64,000 nucleotides of DNA, taken from NCBI RefSeq assembly GCF_016107525.1, contig NZ_JABASR010000015.1, positions 23,899 to 87,898 of the forward strand, read 5' to 3'. Positions within the stretch are counted from its first letter, which is position 1. The number at the start of each line of letters is the position of its first letter. Shown piece after piece: positions 1 to 9,800 of the stretch. The translations under genes and the position numbers were made by a program. A model generated the notes under the pieces. The model was not told the origin of the DNA. It saw nothing but the letters and a program-made list of their open reading frames with translations, and did not search any database. The stretch is from Psychrobacter aquimaris. GTDB lineage: Bacteria > Pseudomonadota > Gammaproteobacteria > Pseudomonadales > Moraxellaceae.

Positions 1-245
<245 letters not shown>

Positions 246-272
246 GCTGACTTGTAAAAAGAACTCTCATTT

Positions 273-1385
273 ATGTCGAATAATCGCCGCCCAGCCTACT
301 TACCAATCGCTATAATCGCCGTGGTCATCATAGCTATCACTGCGGCGGTGATTATGTGGTTCAAACCGGACATTACACGTGTGGATCCAGAAAACCCAGT
401 ATCCAATGCACTTGCTGATGAGTCTGAGAGCACACTATCAACTGCGCTGAATAGTGGCCAAGTAGTGCAAACGACTTCAGCTCAGAACCAGTCTCCATTT
501 GTCACTGGATTGGAGGGTTTGCCGCGTTCATTAACAGGCACGCAAGTTGACGGCGAAATCATCATTGATGAAAACAAGCAGTTGGTCGTCACTGAAGGTC
601 TACGGCGTTTATTCGATTATTTTTTATCATCGTTAGGAGAGGAGGACGAAGCAGTTATTTTTGCGCGTGTCGAAAGTTATATCCGTCACCACACGCCAGA
701 GCCTGCTGCCAGTCAAGCGGTCGCTATCTTTGACCAATATATTACGTATCTTAAAGCCATTCCTGAAATAGAACAACGTTATGGCAATCTGCAATTACAA
801 GCGGCAAAAAGCGGTGAGCTGGATCTAAATGTCGTCGCTCAGAAAAAGCAAGATGTAGCCAAGTTGCGTCAGCAGTATTTTACGAAAGAAACCATTACCG
901 CCTTCTTTAGTGCAGAAGATGAGTATGATGATTATAGTATGGAGATGGTCAGAATTGACCAAAATCAGCAGCTAACAGATGTGCAAAAAGAGGCAACGCG
1001 GCAGAACTACATTAGCCGCATGCCAGACAATACGATCAAAGCCAGTATCACTCAGCAAGCCAATCTGAACGAGCTGATGAATCGCACAACACAGATGCAA
1101 GCAAAAGGGGCAACGGCTCAGGAGTTTTATAACATGCGTCGTGATCTGGTAGGCGCTCCAGCTGCCGCACGTCTCGCGCAAGTCGATGCAGAGGATGCTA
1201 ACTTTGCTCAACGTTTCGACCAATATCAAGCCCAAAAACAGCGTTTATTAAACCAAAGCACGGATAAAGTACAAATACAAAACCAAATCAATCAAGTCGA
1301 ACAGCAATTATTTAATGAGGCTGAGCGCAAGCGTTTGTCAGGATATGCTGCTTTGCAACAACAGAACATCGCCAATCTAGAGTAA
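273..1385 (+). CDS. lifO: Lipase-specific foldase (lipase chaperone)
   Basis: This 370-residue protein starts with a short cytoplasmic tail and one membrane anchor (about residues 8-30). A variable Ala/Ser/Thr/Gln-rich linker follows, then a helical periplasmic domain. Residues 111-120 (RRLFDYFLSS) match the lipase chaperone signature RxxFDYxLS, which is essential for activation in studied homologues. The family is a steric chaperone that wraps around its cognate lipase in the periplasm and does not leave the cell. The gene sits 27 bases after the lipase stop, so the two are probably co-transcribed. Length and architecture are normal for the family (also named LipB or Lif). The C-terminal half is rich in Gln and Glu, as expected for its helices. 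Confidence 0.93.
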   Translation: MSNNRRPAYLPIAIIAVVIIAITAAVIMWFKPDITRVDPENPVSNALADESESTLSTALNSGQVVQTTSAQNQSPFVTGLEGLPRSLTGTQVDGEIIIDENKQLVVTEGLRRLFDYFLSSLGEEDEAVIFARVESYIRHHTPEPAASQAVAIFDQYITYLKAIPEIEQRYGNLQLQAAKSGELDLNVVAQKKQDVAKLRQQYFTKETITAFFSAEDEYDDYSMEMVRIDQNQQLTDVQKEATRQNYISRMPDNTIKASITQQANLNELMNRTTQMQAKGATAQEFYNMRRDLVGAPAAARLAQVDAEDANFAQRFDQYQAQKQRLLNQSTDKVQIQNQINQVEQQLFNEAERKRLSGYAALQQQNIANLE

Positions 1386-1699
1386 TGCCTAGAATGAATG
1401 AGCAAAACGATAGTTTTAATGAGAAATCGTTGATTTTTAGAGGATGTTCGAGAAGTTATATAAAAAGTGTTAGCAGTTAATGTACCGTCTAACAATAGAG
1501 GTTAGCAAAAAGACTATAGAGCGCAACAAATATCAGGGTAATCATACACTCAACCTATAATGACAGTGAGGCATCAGTTGTTCATAATAGCCACATTGTT
1601 TAGGTTAATAAATAAAACAATCAATTAATCATAATAAAAAACTAATATTTAGTATGAAAGCTATTTTTTATTCTAAATTAAACCACTAAAGGAGCTTAT
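1386..1699. other. Intergenic region, no gene seen
   Basis: AT-rich spacer between the foldase and a lipoprotein gene. I see no coding frame, no convincing terminator and no clear promoter consensus. A good ribosome binding site (AAAGGAGC) ends the region at 1688-1695, ahead of the ATG at 1700. Confidence 0.5.
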
Positions 1700-2188
1700 A
1701 TGAAAAACATGACTAAAATGATGATGGCAGCGACGCTTGCGGTAGGTACATTGGCTGCTGGTTGCCAAACTACTCCTAGCGTAACCGCCCCAGTGACTCA
1801 ACCAATTACTTCTAATGCACTACAAGCATATGATTGGCAGCTTGTTGATGCTAAGCGTACGAATGGCGAAAAGGTGACTCAGTTATTCTTTAATCCATCT
1901 AAACCTTTAACGTTGAAATTCTTCAAAGATGCTGGTAATGACCGCGTTACCTTTGTTAATACTTGTAATAACATGGGTGCTGAGTACAAGGTTGTGAATG
2001 GCAATGTCGTATTAGGTAATGTTTTATCTACTATGATGGCCTGCCCTGAGCCGCAAGCGAGTTTCGATACAGCGACTTTAGCGACCGTACAAGGTAAATA
2101 TAGCATCAGCAAAAATGCCAATAATACGCCTATCTTAACTATTACCAATAGCAATCAAGTTGCCCATTTCAAAGCCATTGCTAAATAA
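1700..2188 (+). CDS. META/HslJ-domain lipoprotein
   Basis: A 162-residue protein with a lipoprotein signal peptide: a Lys-containing start, a hydrophobic stretch and the lipobox LAAGC with the lipidated cysteine at residue 22. The mature part (about residues 42-160) resembles the META domain (DUF306) of HslJ and similar small outer-membrane-associated proteins, with the typical block around CNNMGAEY followed by MMACPEP. These two cysteine blocks may form a disulphide. META proteins are linked to heat, novobiocin or other stress tolerance, but the molecular role is unknown. A strong AAAGGAGC ribosome binding site supports the start. The gene appears monocistronic because a terminator follows at 2281. 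Confidence 0.82.
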   Translation: MKNMTKMMMAATLAVGTLAAGCQTTPSVTAPVTQPITSNALQAYDWQLVDAKRTNGEKVTQLFFNPSKPLTLKFFKDAGNDRVTFVNTCNNMGAEYKVVNGNVVLGNVLSTMMACPEPQASFDTATLATVQGKYSISKNANNTPILTITNSNQVAHFKAIAK

Positions 2189-2280
2189 TCCAATCATCAC
2201 AGATGATTAAATAGTATTTGCTAAAAGCAATGTTAAATAAAAGCGATGCTATATAAAAGTCAGATGTAATTTGAAGAATG

Positions 2281-2309
2281 CCTCACTATCTAGTGGGGTA
2301 TTTTTTTTG
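2281..2309 (+). terminator. Rho-independent terminator after the META lipoprotein gene
   Basis: A 7-bp stem, CCTCACT paired with AGTGGGG (one G-T pair), with a 4-base loop, is followed by TA and an eight-T run. It lies about 90 bases after the stop codon. Confidence 0.8.
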
Positions 2310-2456
2310 TCCAAAATTTGGCATGGTTTACGCTACACTGTCATTGGCTGCTAAGTAACGTTTTTAGACTACGATATTTTAATGCACTCAATATTTTAAC
2401 CTTACTTATCGATATTCTCAGTACGTAATAATCAACGCTTTATTGGACGTTACCTT

Positions 2457-3476
2457 ATGTCAAAAATGCTTGTATCAAAATCATCCGTCAATATACGCAT
2501 GACAAGTAATATCACTGCACTAACGACTTTTATGCTATTAACGGGTTGTCAGACGCTGCCGAATACAATGTCTAAAGCGATTCAAGCGTCTGCTAATCAT
2601 ATGAGTGCGAGTCGTCATCCACTAACGGCGCGAATGCCAGCGATAGATCGGCAAGGGCGCATTGCTTACGTCGAGGAGCAAGGGTTGGGAATAGCCAAAG
2701 TATCGACACTCTATAGTATCCGTCCCGATGGCAGTGATCGTCAGCTTATCGATCAGATCAATGGCTATATCTATGCGCCAGCGTGGTCGACTGATGGGCA
2801 ACTGCTTGCTTATAGCAAACAAGCGCCGCGCCAGCATCCAAAGATTTATATTTACAATCGGGGCAATAGCACGCGCAATCTGGTAGTCAATGTCGAAGGC
2901 AGTAATATGTCAGCGTCATTCTCACCTGATGGTCAACATCTACTCTATAGCTCAACTGTCGGTGGCAATGCGGATATCTATGAGATGCGTTTGAGCGACG
3001 GTAGCACCAAGCAGCTCACGACCTTACCCAGTACAGAGGTTCAACCAAGCTATGCAGCCGATGGTAAAAGCTTTGTCTATACCAGTGATAAAGTTCGCGC
3101 GGGTCGTCCAAGTATCTATCGTTATACCTTTGCCACGGGTAATGCCGTACTCCTATCGACAGGTAGTTATGCCGCCAGTCCGCAGCTGAGTATGGATGGT
3201 CAGCGCATGGCTTACCTAAATGGTCGTAAGGCGGCCGTTATGACGCTGACGACTGGACAAGTCGTGAATCTAGCAGAGACTGGACTCGATGAACCCGCTC
3301 GTCTATCTCCCTCTGGAAACTATGTTGTCTATCCAACACGCCAGTCAAAAGTAGGTGGACAAACAGGGAAGAAAAATGGTGGAGATTTGGTTATACATTC
3401 GCTCTCAGGAAATACAAGTTACGCCATCAATAGTCAAAATGGTGGGGTCGTGCGCTCACCGATATGGGGTCGTTAA
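2457..3476 (+). CDS. TolB-like WD40/PD40 beta-propeller lipoprotein
   Basis: A 339-residue protein with a lipobox LTGC (Cys31 from this start). The signal peptide is unusually long here. Starting at Met15 (base 2499) would give a more normal one, so the start is uncertain. The mature part holds at least four PD40-type blades with the usual SPDG, STDG, AADG and SMDG turns (for example around residues 155-160), each followed by a hydrophobic YS/YT strand. This is the propeller of TolB and of many periplasmic TolB-like proteins. True TolB also has an N-terminal domain and sits with tolQRA/pal. Neither is present, so this is a paralogue of unknown partner, anchored in the outer membrane. Confidence 0.8.
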   Translation: MSKMLVSKSSVNIRMTSNITALTTFMLLTGCQTLPNTMSKAIQASANHMSASRHPLTARMPAIDRQGRIAYVEEQGLGIAKVSTLYSIRPDGSDRQLIDQINGYIYAPAWSTDGQLLAYSKQAPRQHPKIYIYNRGNSTRNLVVNVEGSNMSASFSPDGQHLLYSSTVGGNADIYEMRLSDGSTKQLTTLPSTEVQPSYAADGKSFVYTSDKVRAGRPSIYRYTFATGNAVLLSTGSYAASPQLSMDGQRMAYLNGRKAAVMTLTTGQVVNLAETGLDEPARLSPSGNYVVYPTRQSKVGGQTGKKNGGDLVIHSLSGNTSYAINSQNGGVVRSPIWGR

Positions 3477-3657
3477 CAGCCACAGCTATATATTATGTAA
3501 TGAAATGTATATATAATCATTAATAAAGAAACATAAGTCGATTCTAGAAATATAGATATAACAGCATCAATTCGAGCAAACGTCATTCATGTCATACCAA
3601 ATTGTACAACCGAGTCATTAAGATACTAAATTAAGTGAGCAAGGGAGAGAAGGTTTA

Positions 3658-4314
3658 ATGCAAGAAGCTTTTTTAGTATTCATCACTAAAATCAGTTTAT
3701 ATCCCACGATTATTTTTACTGGGCTTGTGATGTTCGTTACCTTATATTGGGTCGTATCTTTACTCGGTATGGCAGATATGGATAGCGTAGAGCTTGGGGA
3801 GTCAGGCGGTGATGCTGATGTTGCTAACTTATCATCGACTGGTTTTTTCACGGGTCTCATGCTCAAGTTTGGTCTTTATGGCGTTCCTTTAATCATCATA
3901 CTAAGCTTAGTTAGTTTGATCGGTTGGCTGCTCAGTTACCTATATACCAGTTTTTTACACCAGTATTTTGACTCAGGCATTCTGTATTATTTGTTCGGCA
4001 CAGGGGCACTCGTTTTTGTCTTGGTCGTATCGATGTGGTTGACCGGTCTTATCATCTCGCCCATCCGCAAAAATATCGCCAAAATCCCCAAGCGCAATTC
4101 GTCTAGTAATGTGGGTAAAATCGCTGTTGTGCGCACGCTCAGTGTGACCGACAAACATGGCGAAGCAGTGCTCAATGATGGCGGCGCAGGATTGATACTC
4201 AAGATTCGCTCAGACATCAATGATAATTCACTAAAACAAGGCGATAAGGTGGTATTGGTAGAGTATTTGGATGAGGCCAATACCTATCGCGTAACGCCAG
4301 TTAAAGACAAATAA
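3658..4314 (+). CDS. yqiJ: YqiJ-like OB-fold/NfeD-type membrane protein
   Basis: A 218-residue protein with three predicted membrane segments (about residues 8-35, 68-95 and 112-133). A soluble C-terminal part (about 150-216) looks like the small beta-barrel (OB/NfeD) domain found in YqiJ (DUF1449). It includes a GKIAVVRT strand and a GDKVVLVEY strand near the end. NfeD-type proteins are genomic partners of SPFH/flotillin proteins and are thought to help organise membrane microdomains. The flotillin gene follows 112 bases downstream, the same order as E. coli yqiJ-yqiK. GGGAGAG at 3642-3648 is a good ribosome binding site. Confidence 0.85.
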   Translation: MQEAFLVFITKISLYPTIIFTGLVMFVTLYWVVSLLGMADMDSVELGESGGDADVANLSSTGFFTGLMLKFGLYGVPLIIILSLVSLIGWLLSYLYTSFLHQYFDSGILYYLFGTGALVFVLVVSMWLTGLIISPIRKNIAKIPKRNSSSNVGKIAVVRTLSVTDKHGEAVLNDGGAGLILKIRSDINDNSLKQGDKVVLVEYLDEANTYRVTPVKDK

Positions 4315-4432
4315 CGCTCATCAATGATATTGGTCAGTGAATGGTGGCTTAATAACATATAAAAAATAAGCATTTAGTAAATATAGCAAGGGTTTTAAAT
4401 TCGCTTGGAATGTTTTAATTAAAGGAATGGAT

Positions 4433-6508
4433 ATGGACATACTCATTATCGTCGGCGTGGTTGTGGTGCTGGCGTTTGTTTTCATTATGGCAGCACTTTT
4501 GATGCTCAAAGCCTTTTATATTAAGGTGGATCAGGGCACAGCACTTATTATTAACGGCGTCAATAAAATCGCTGTACGCTTTGATGGTGGCTTTGTGTGG
4601 CCAGTCATCAACAAAAAAGAACTCATGAGAATCTCGTTGCTCACTCTAGAGGTGGACAGACGTGGTAAAGAAGGACTGATTTGTGCCGATAATATGCGTG
4701 CTGATATTACGGTGGCATTTTATTTGCGTGTCAATGAAACCGAAGAAGATGTTCTTAAAGTTGCCAAATCAGTTGGCGTAGACAGAGCCTCAGACAAGGT
4801 AGCGGTCAACGAGCTATTTAATGCAAAATTCTCAGAAGCACTAAAGACGGTTGGTAAACAGATTGATTTTGTCAAGTTGTTTGAAAACCGCAGCCAGTTC
4901 CGTGACAGTATCGTCCAAGAAATCGGTAACGATCTAAACGGCTATATCCTAGAAGATGTAGCGATTGACTACTTAGAGCAAACGCCAAAGACATCATTAG
5001 ATTCAAGTAATATCCTAGATGCTGAAGGTATCAAAAAGATTACTCAGCTAACCGCCTTTCAAAATGTCATTACCAATGAGCTTGAGCGTGACGAAGAGCT
5101 GGCTGTTAAGAAAAAGAATGTCGAGACCAGAGAGGCGATGCTGGAGCTGGAGCGTCAACAAGCCGATGCTGAAGCCAAGCAAAAGCGTGAAATCTCGTCA
5201 GTGATTGCGCGTGAAACGGCTGAAACGCGCAAGATCGAAGAAGAAGAGCGCAAAAAGTCAGAAACCGCCGTTATCATGGTTGAGCAAGATTTGGCGATTC
5301 AGCGTGAGAATCAGCAACGTGAGATCGAAGTGGCTGGACAGAATCGCCTGCGTGCCGTGGTCATCGAAGAAGAAAAAGTCACACGTGCTCGTGATTTGGA
5401 AATCGTCTCGCGTGAGCGTGAAGTTGACTTGCAACGTATCGAAGCGGAGCGTGCGATTGAGCTTGAGAAAAAAGAAATCGCCAATGTCATTCGTGAGCGC
5501 ATCGCGGTAGACAAAACAGTGGCGCAAGAAGAAGAGCGTATCAAAGAAGTTCGCGAAGTCAGCGAAGCCGAACGTTCGAAACAAACGCGCGTACTGGCTG
5601 CGGAAGCGGACGCTGAAGAAATCAAAGTGCGTCAGGTGAAAAAAGCAGAAGCAGAAGAGTTATCTGCCAAGCATAAAGCCGTCGAGATTACCACGCTTGC
5701 TACTGCCAATCTTGAAGCCTCTGCTAAAGAGTCAGAAGCCAAAATCAAAATGGCTGAAGGTATCAAAGCAGAAGAGTCTGCACATGGCTTTGCTGAAGCC
5801 GCTATCCAAGAAGCCAAGTCGGTCTCTTTGGAAAAAGAGGGTATTGCTAGAGCCAATGTTATTAAAGCGACTGGACAAGCTCAGGCTCAGACAGACCGTG
5901 AAAAAGGGATGGCTGATGCCGAAGTTATTGCAGCTCGCGGCGCCTCTAAAGCAAAAGCTGAGCGTGACATTGGTATGGTAGACGCAGAGATTATCGCTGC
6001 TCGTGGTGAGTCTAACGCCAAAGCCGAGCGTGATGTTGGTATGGCAAATGCGCAGGTCATCGCTGCTCGCGGTGAGTCAAATGCCAAGGCAGAACGTGAA
6101 GTTGGACTGGCAAAAGCCGAAGTGACTCGTGCACATTTCCAAGCCGAAGCAGATGGTTTGGTCGAGAAATTCAATGCCATGGGTAGCATGAGCAAAGAGG
6201 CACGCGAGCACGAAGAGTTCCGCATGAGTCTTGAGACGGCCTTGCAAGAAGCGCTAGCGTCAATCGAAGCGGGTAAAGAGATTGCCAAAGAAAATGCCGA
6301 AGTCTTGGCAGTGGCGCTACAAAAAGCCAAAATTGATATCGTGGGCGGTGAAGCACACTTCTTTGATAACTTTGCCAAGTCACTGTCGATTGGTAAAGCC
6401 ATTGATGGCCTAGCGGGTAAGTCAGATACATTGAGCGGTATCATCAACGGTGTGATGGCCAATCAAGTCATGAAAGCCAACCAGTCAAATAACGACAAAA
6501 CTATTTAA
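4433..6508 (+). CDS. yqiK: Flotillin-like SPFH/band-7 protein (YqiK family)
   Basis: About 690 residues. It has one N-terminal membrane segment (roughly 5-28), an SPFH/band-7 domain (about 35-190), then a very long charged coiled coil (about 200-620) and a short C-terminal region. Flotillins oligomerise on the inner membrane and mark ordered microdomains. The AAAGGA ribosome binding site at 4421-4426 abuts an ATG at 4427, so the second ATG at 4433 is the better-spaced start. E. coli YqiK is shorter (about 550 residues). The extra length comes partly from a roughly 22-residue motif repeated in tandem near residues 490-565 (core xIAARGxSxAKAER). The partner yqiJ is just upstream and a giant AAA+ ATPase follows. 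Confidence 0.92.
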   Translation: MDILIIVGVVVVLAFVFIMAALLMLKAFYIKVDQGTALIINGVNKIAVRFDGGFVWPVINKKELMRISLLTLEVDRRGKEGLICADNMRADITVAFYLRVNETEEDVLKVAKSVGVDRASDKVAVNELFNAKFSEALKTVGKQIDFVKLFENRSQFRDSIVQEIGNDLNGYILEDVAIDYLEQTPKTSLDSSNILDAEGIKKITQLTAFQNVITNELERDEELAVKKKNVETREAMLELERQQADAEAKQKREISSVIARETAETRKIEEEERKKSETAVIMVEQDLAIQRENQQREIEVAGQNRLRAVVIEEEKVTRARDLEIVSREREVDLQRIEAERAIELEKKEIANVIRERIAVDKTVAQEEERIKEVREVSEAERSKQTRVLAAEADAEEIKVRQVKKAEAEELSAKHKAVEITTLATANLEASAKESEAKIKMAEGIKAEESAHGFAEAAIQEAKSVSLEKEGIARANVIKATGQAQAQTDREKGMADAEVIAARGASKAKAERDIGMVDAEIIAARGESNAKAERDVGMANAQVIAARGESNAKAEREVGLAKAEVTRAHFQAEADGLVEKFNAMGSMSKEAREHEEFRMSLETALQEALASIEAGKEIAKENAEVLAVALQKAKIDIVGGEAHFFDNFAKSLSIGKAIDGLAGKSDTLSGIINGVMANQVMKANQSNNDKTI
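5905..6123 (+). repeat. Tandem coding repeat within the flotillin gene
   Basis: Three and a half copies of a roughly 66-base unit encode a motif built around IAARG-(A/E)-S-x-A-K-A-E-R-(D/E)-(I/V)-G. The DNA copies differ mainly at third codon positions, so the repeat is old or under protein-level selection. Confidence 0.8.
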
Positions 6509-6595
6509 TAATATGCTCTGTCTTTATAGATTGTGGACATGTCTTATATTTCCTTCATAAGTGCTTATCTAAAGCGCTTATGATTGGATTTTACC

Positions 6596-6742
6596 CTTAA
6601 TGAGTAATCTGTATCTCAGTGGTAGATTACTCCAATCCACTTATTCTAAACACCTTAAAGAACGGTAGCCAACTCATTATTTATGATGAGTTGGCTAATC
6701 TAAAAAATCTGTCGTGATGACGCGTTTTTTTAGATTAGCCAA
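6596..6742 (+). promoter_or_regulatory. Competing hairpins upstream of the AAA+ ATPase (possible RNA switch)
   Basis: The spacer after the flotillin gene holds an inverted repeat GAGTAATCT/AGATTACTC near 6601-6632. Then come three arms. Arm A is TAGCCAACTCAT (6666-6677). Arm B starts ATGAGTTGGCTA (6686-6697) and runs on through the A tract to 6707. Arm C is at 6726-6742. A pairs with the first half of B over 12 bp. B from 6691 to 6707 pairs with C over 17 bp. The two hairpins share bases 6691-6697 and exclude each other. The A/B stem has no U-run after it, so a plain terminator is unlikely. An attenuator or translational control is inferred. Confidence 0.5.
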
Positions 6743-6800
6743 GTGCTTCTTTACCTTCAATTATTCCTTATTGCCAAAATATAAAAATGGACGAGCAACG

Positions 6801-9800
6801 ATGGCGGATACGCAAAACCAAACCAATTCAGATAGTAAAAGTGATCCTAACGCTAACCAAGCAAATCAGGCCGTTGCCTCAGGCAATGCGTATGAGCTCA
6901 TCAAAAAACGCCTAACAGAGCAAGGCAGCCGTTTAGAGCAACAAACGGCTACTCTGAACACTGCACGCCTACAAGAGTTCGGCAGTACTCAAATGCAGGT
7001 AATTGCCCGCACGCGTATCCGTACCGAGCATAACTGTGTGGCGCAGGATATGGTACAAGTCGGCGATTATCTGTTGTTTGGCTACAATGTGTTTATGGGG
7101 CTAAAGCGCGCAAGCAATGTTAAAGATGTGCTGTCGCTATATCGCTTGATAGACCCTGCTAACAAAGAGGATCGTGATGAGAGTCAGCAGGGCGATCTCG
7201 GTAACGATGATAGCATTCATAAGGAAAGCACTGAGCAAGATTATCAGCTTGAAGAGGTCGATTTAAAAGGAACGTTTTTAGATCAAGATGCCTTTGTACA
7301 AGACTTCAATGAGCTCTATCGCTATTACAAGCAAACACGCCTGATTCAACTGACCGTTAAGGACAGCAAGTTGCTATTGGCGTTTCAGATTGGTGAGCGT
7401 ATCACTGATATTCGCGTGTTTCGTTTTGCGTTGGACTTTAGCCAAGGCACACCAGAGTCTGCTCAAGTCGCCTACGTGGACAATCGAGGCGAGCGTGATA
7501 TCGAGTTGCCGCCTGCCTATGACTTTGATTGGATCGAGACCACACGAGAGCAGATGATCAATGGTAAGTATCCGCACATGAATATCTTAGATACGATATT
7601 TGTGGAAACCGTCGGCGGTGATTTGACCATCAAGATTGAAGACAATACGCAGTCAGGGAATGGTATCTATAGCGAGCCTGTCAATGATCGCACCCAGTCT
7701 CTCACCGATGCTGAGATTTCCTATGCTAAAGTCGGTAGCTTAATCCTCCTCAAAATATTGCCTTATCGTGAGGACAGTTACCGTTACTTCGTTTATAACA
7801 CCTTGACTGAAGCGGTGCTGCGTTTGGATGCGATCGGTCAGTCCTGTGTACAGTTGCCTGAAGATCACGGCATTATATTTCCGGGTGGTTATTATCTACA
7901 GACGGGCGAGTATAAGCTGTTCGATGCCAATAGTGTCGGTGCCAAAAACCTAAAGTTTAAGCGTAAGATTATCTCGACCAATGGCGAAGATGTTTTATTC
8001 TTATTTTATGACAGAGAGCTGGGTATCACGGGGCTGTTTCCTTATAACCTGATCAAAAAACAACTGGCAAACCCGATTTATTGTAATGGTATGGCGTTGG
8101 CAGACAACGGTCGCTTGGTATTGTTCAGTGACCAAAGTGAGCCGTCGCGCATTCACCCGATGCAGATATGGCACACCCCTTATGCCTCCCCTGAATATGT
8201 GAGCGAATTGCCTGAGAGTACCAGTTTTTATGGCAAAATCGGTAACAAAGAGCTGGTGCGCGGCATCTCTGATCTTTATAGCATTACCCGTCTCATTGAC
8301 AACCAAAGCGTGTCGCAAAAACTCTATGAAGAGCTGTCGGACAATACCAGCAGATTGTTTGATAGCTACTATTGGCTGTCTGAGCCTGAGCTGGGCGACG
8401 TCGCCAGTAGTATTAAAGAAGTGACAGCGACCGCTGAGCTGGTCATTGATGAGTTTGCCAAAGTCCAAAGTATCCAAAAGCAAACGCAAACGGCGCTTGC
8501 CGATGCCGAAGCGCAGCAAAATGAGATTTTGCGGCAGATACGCGTTACGACATTTGAGTCTGCCAGTGATTATGTCGATCAACTGTCGGCATTGAGACGA
8601 CAAAAGGGTCGTTTGGTCAGCCTAGAAGATTTACGCTATTTAGACAGTGATAAATTAGAAGCATTGCAGGCACAGCTAGAAGAAGCAGAGAGTGATCTTG
8701 CGGAAAAAACCGTGCTGTTTTTAAGCGGCGACGAAGCACTATCAAGCTATGAAGGGATCTTGGTCGATGTCAGTGAACGCTTAAACACGGCAGAAACCAA
8801 TGCCGAACTAAAGCCTGTGTTGGATAAAATTGATGACACGGCGCAAGGGTTAGACTTGTTGACCGAACTGCTTGGTACGTTGGATGTTGCTGATGCCACG
8901 GTACGCACGCAAATCATCGATGACATATCGACTATTTATGCCAGCCTCAACCAGAGTAAAGCCAAGCTCAATCATAAACGCAAAAATTTAGGATCGGCAG
9001 AAGCGGTCGCGCAATTTGGTGCGCAGTTTAAGCTGTTTGGTCAATCGATTGCCAACGCCTTATCGATTGCCAATACGCCTGAAAAATCAGATGAGCAAAT
9101 GGCAAAGCTGCTGGTACAGTTAGAGGAATTAGAAAGCCAATTCGCTGATCCAGAGACCAATAGCGGCGATCAGTTCTTAGCCGATATCATTAGTAAGCGC
9201 GAAGAGATTTACGAAACCTTTGAAAATCATAAGCAGCAACTGCTCGATGCCCGCAATCGCAAAGCGCAAAACCTAGGCGATGGGGCGCTACGGATGCTTG
9301 AGAGTATCAAGAAACGCACACAAAGCACAGGCGTGACTGGCTTTACCGAGGAAGAAGCGCTCAATACTTACTTTGCCTCCGATGGTCTGGTGCAAAAAGT
9401 CCGCAACATCGCAAAAGAGCTACAAGCGATGGGCTTTAGCGTCAAAGCCGATGACATTGATGCGCGTCTAAAAGCTATCCAAATCGAGAGCTATAAGAGT
9501 TTAAAAGATAAGTCGGACTTGTTTGAAGATGGCGGTCAGATCATCAAACTGGGCAAGCATCGCTTTTCGGTCAATACGCAGCCACTAGATTTGACCTTAC
9601 TCAGTCGCCAGCAGTCAGATGGCACACGCGTGCTCAATTTGCATCTGACGGGAACAGACTACTATGAAGTGCTCAATGATGCTGAGCTAAATGCCTTGCG
9701 TCCGTATTGGGAGATGAATATCGCCTCCGAATCCGACAAGGTATACCGCGCCGAGTACTTGGCCTATAGCATCATCGAGAGCGCCAAAAACAGTCAAGAT

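Noticed and set aside
5258..6462. Long antisense frames across the flotillin gene
   Set aside because: They are reverse-strand shadows of a repetitive Glu/Ala/Lys-rich coding sequence with strong codon bias.
6714..6800. Earlier ATG for the giant ATPase
   Set aside because: It lies inside the loop of a 17-bp hairpin and adds a Phe-rich leader. The ATG at 6801 has a GGACGAG site upstream and begins a hydrophilic, family-like N-terminus.
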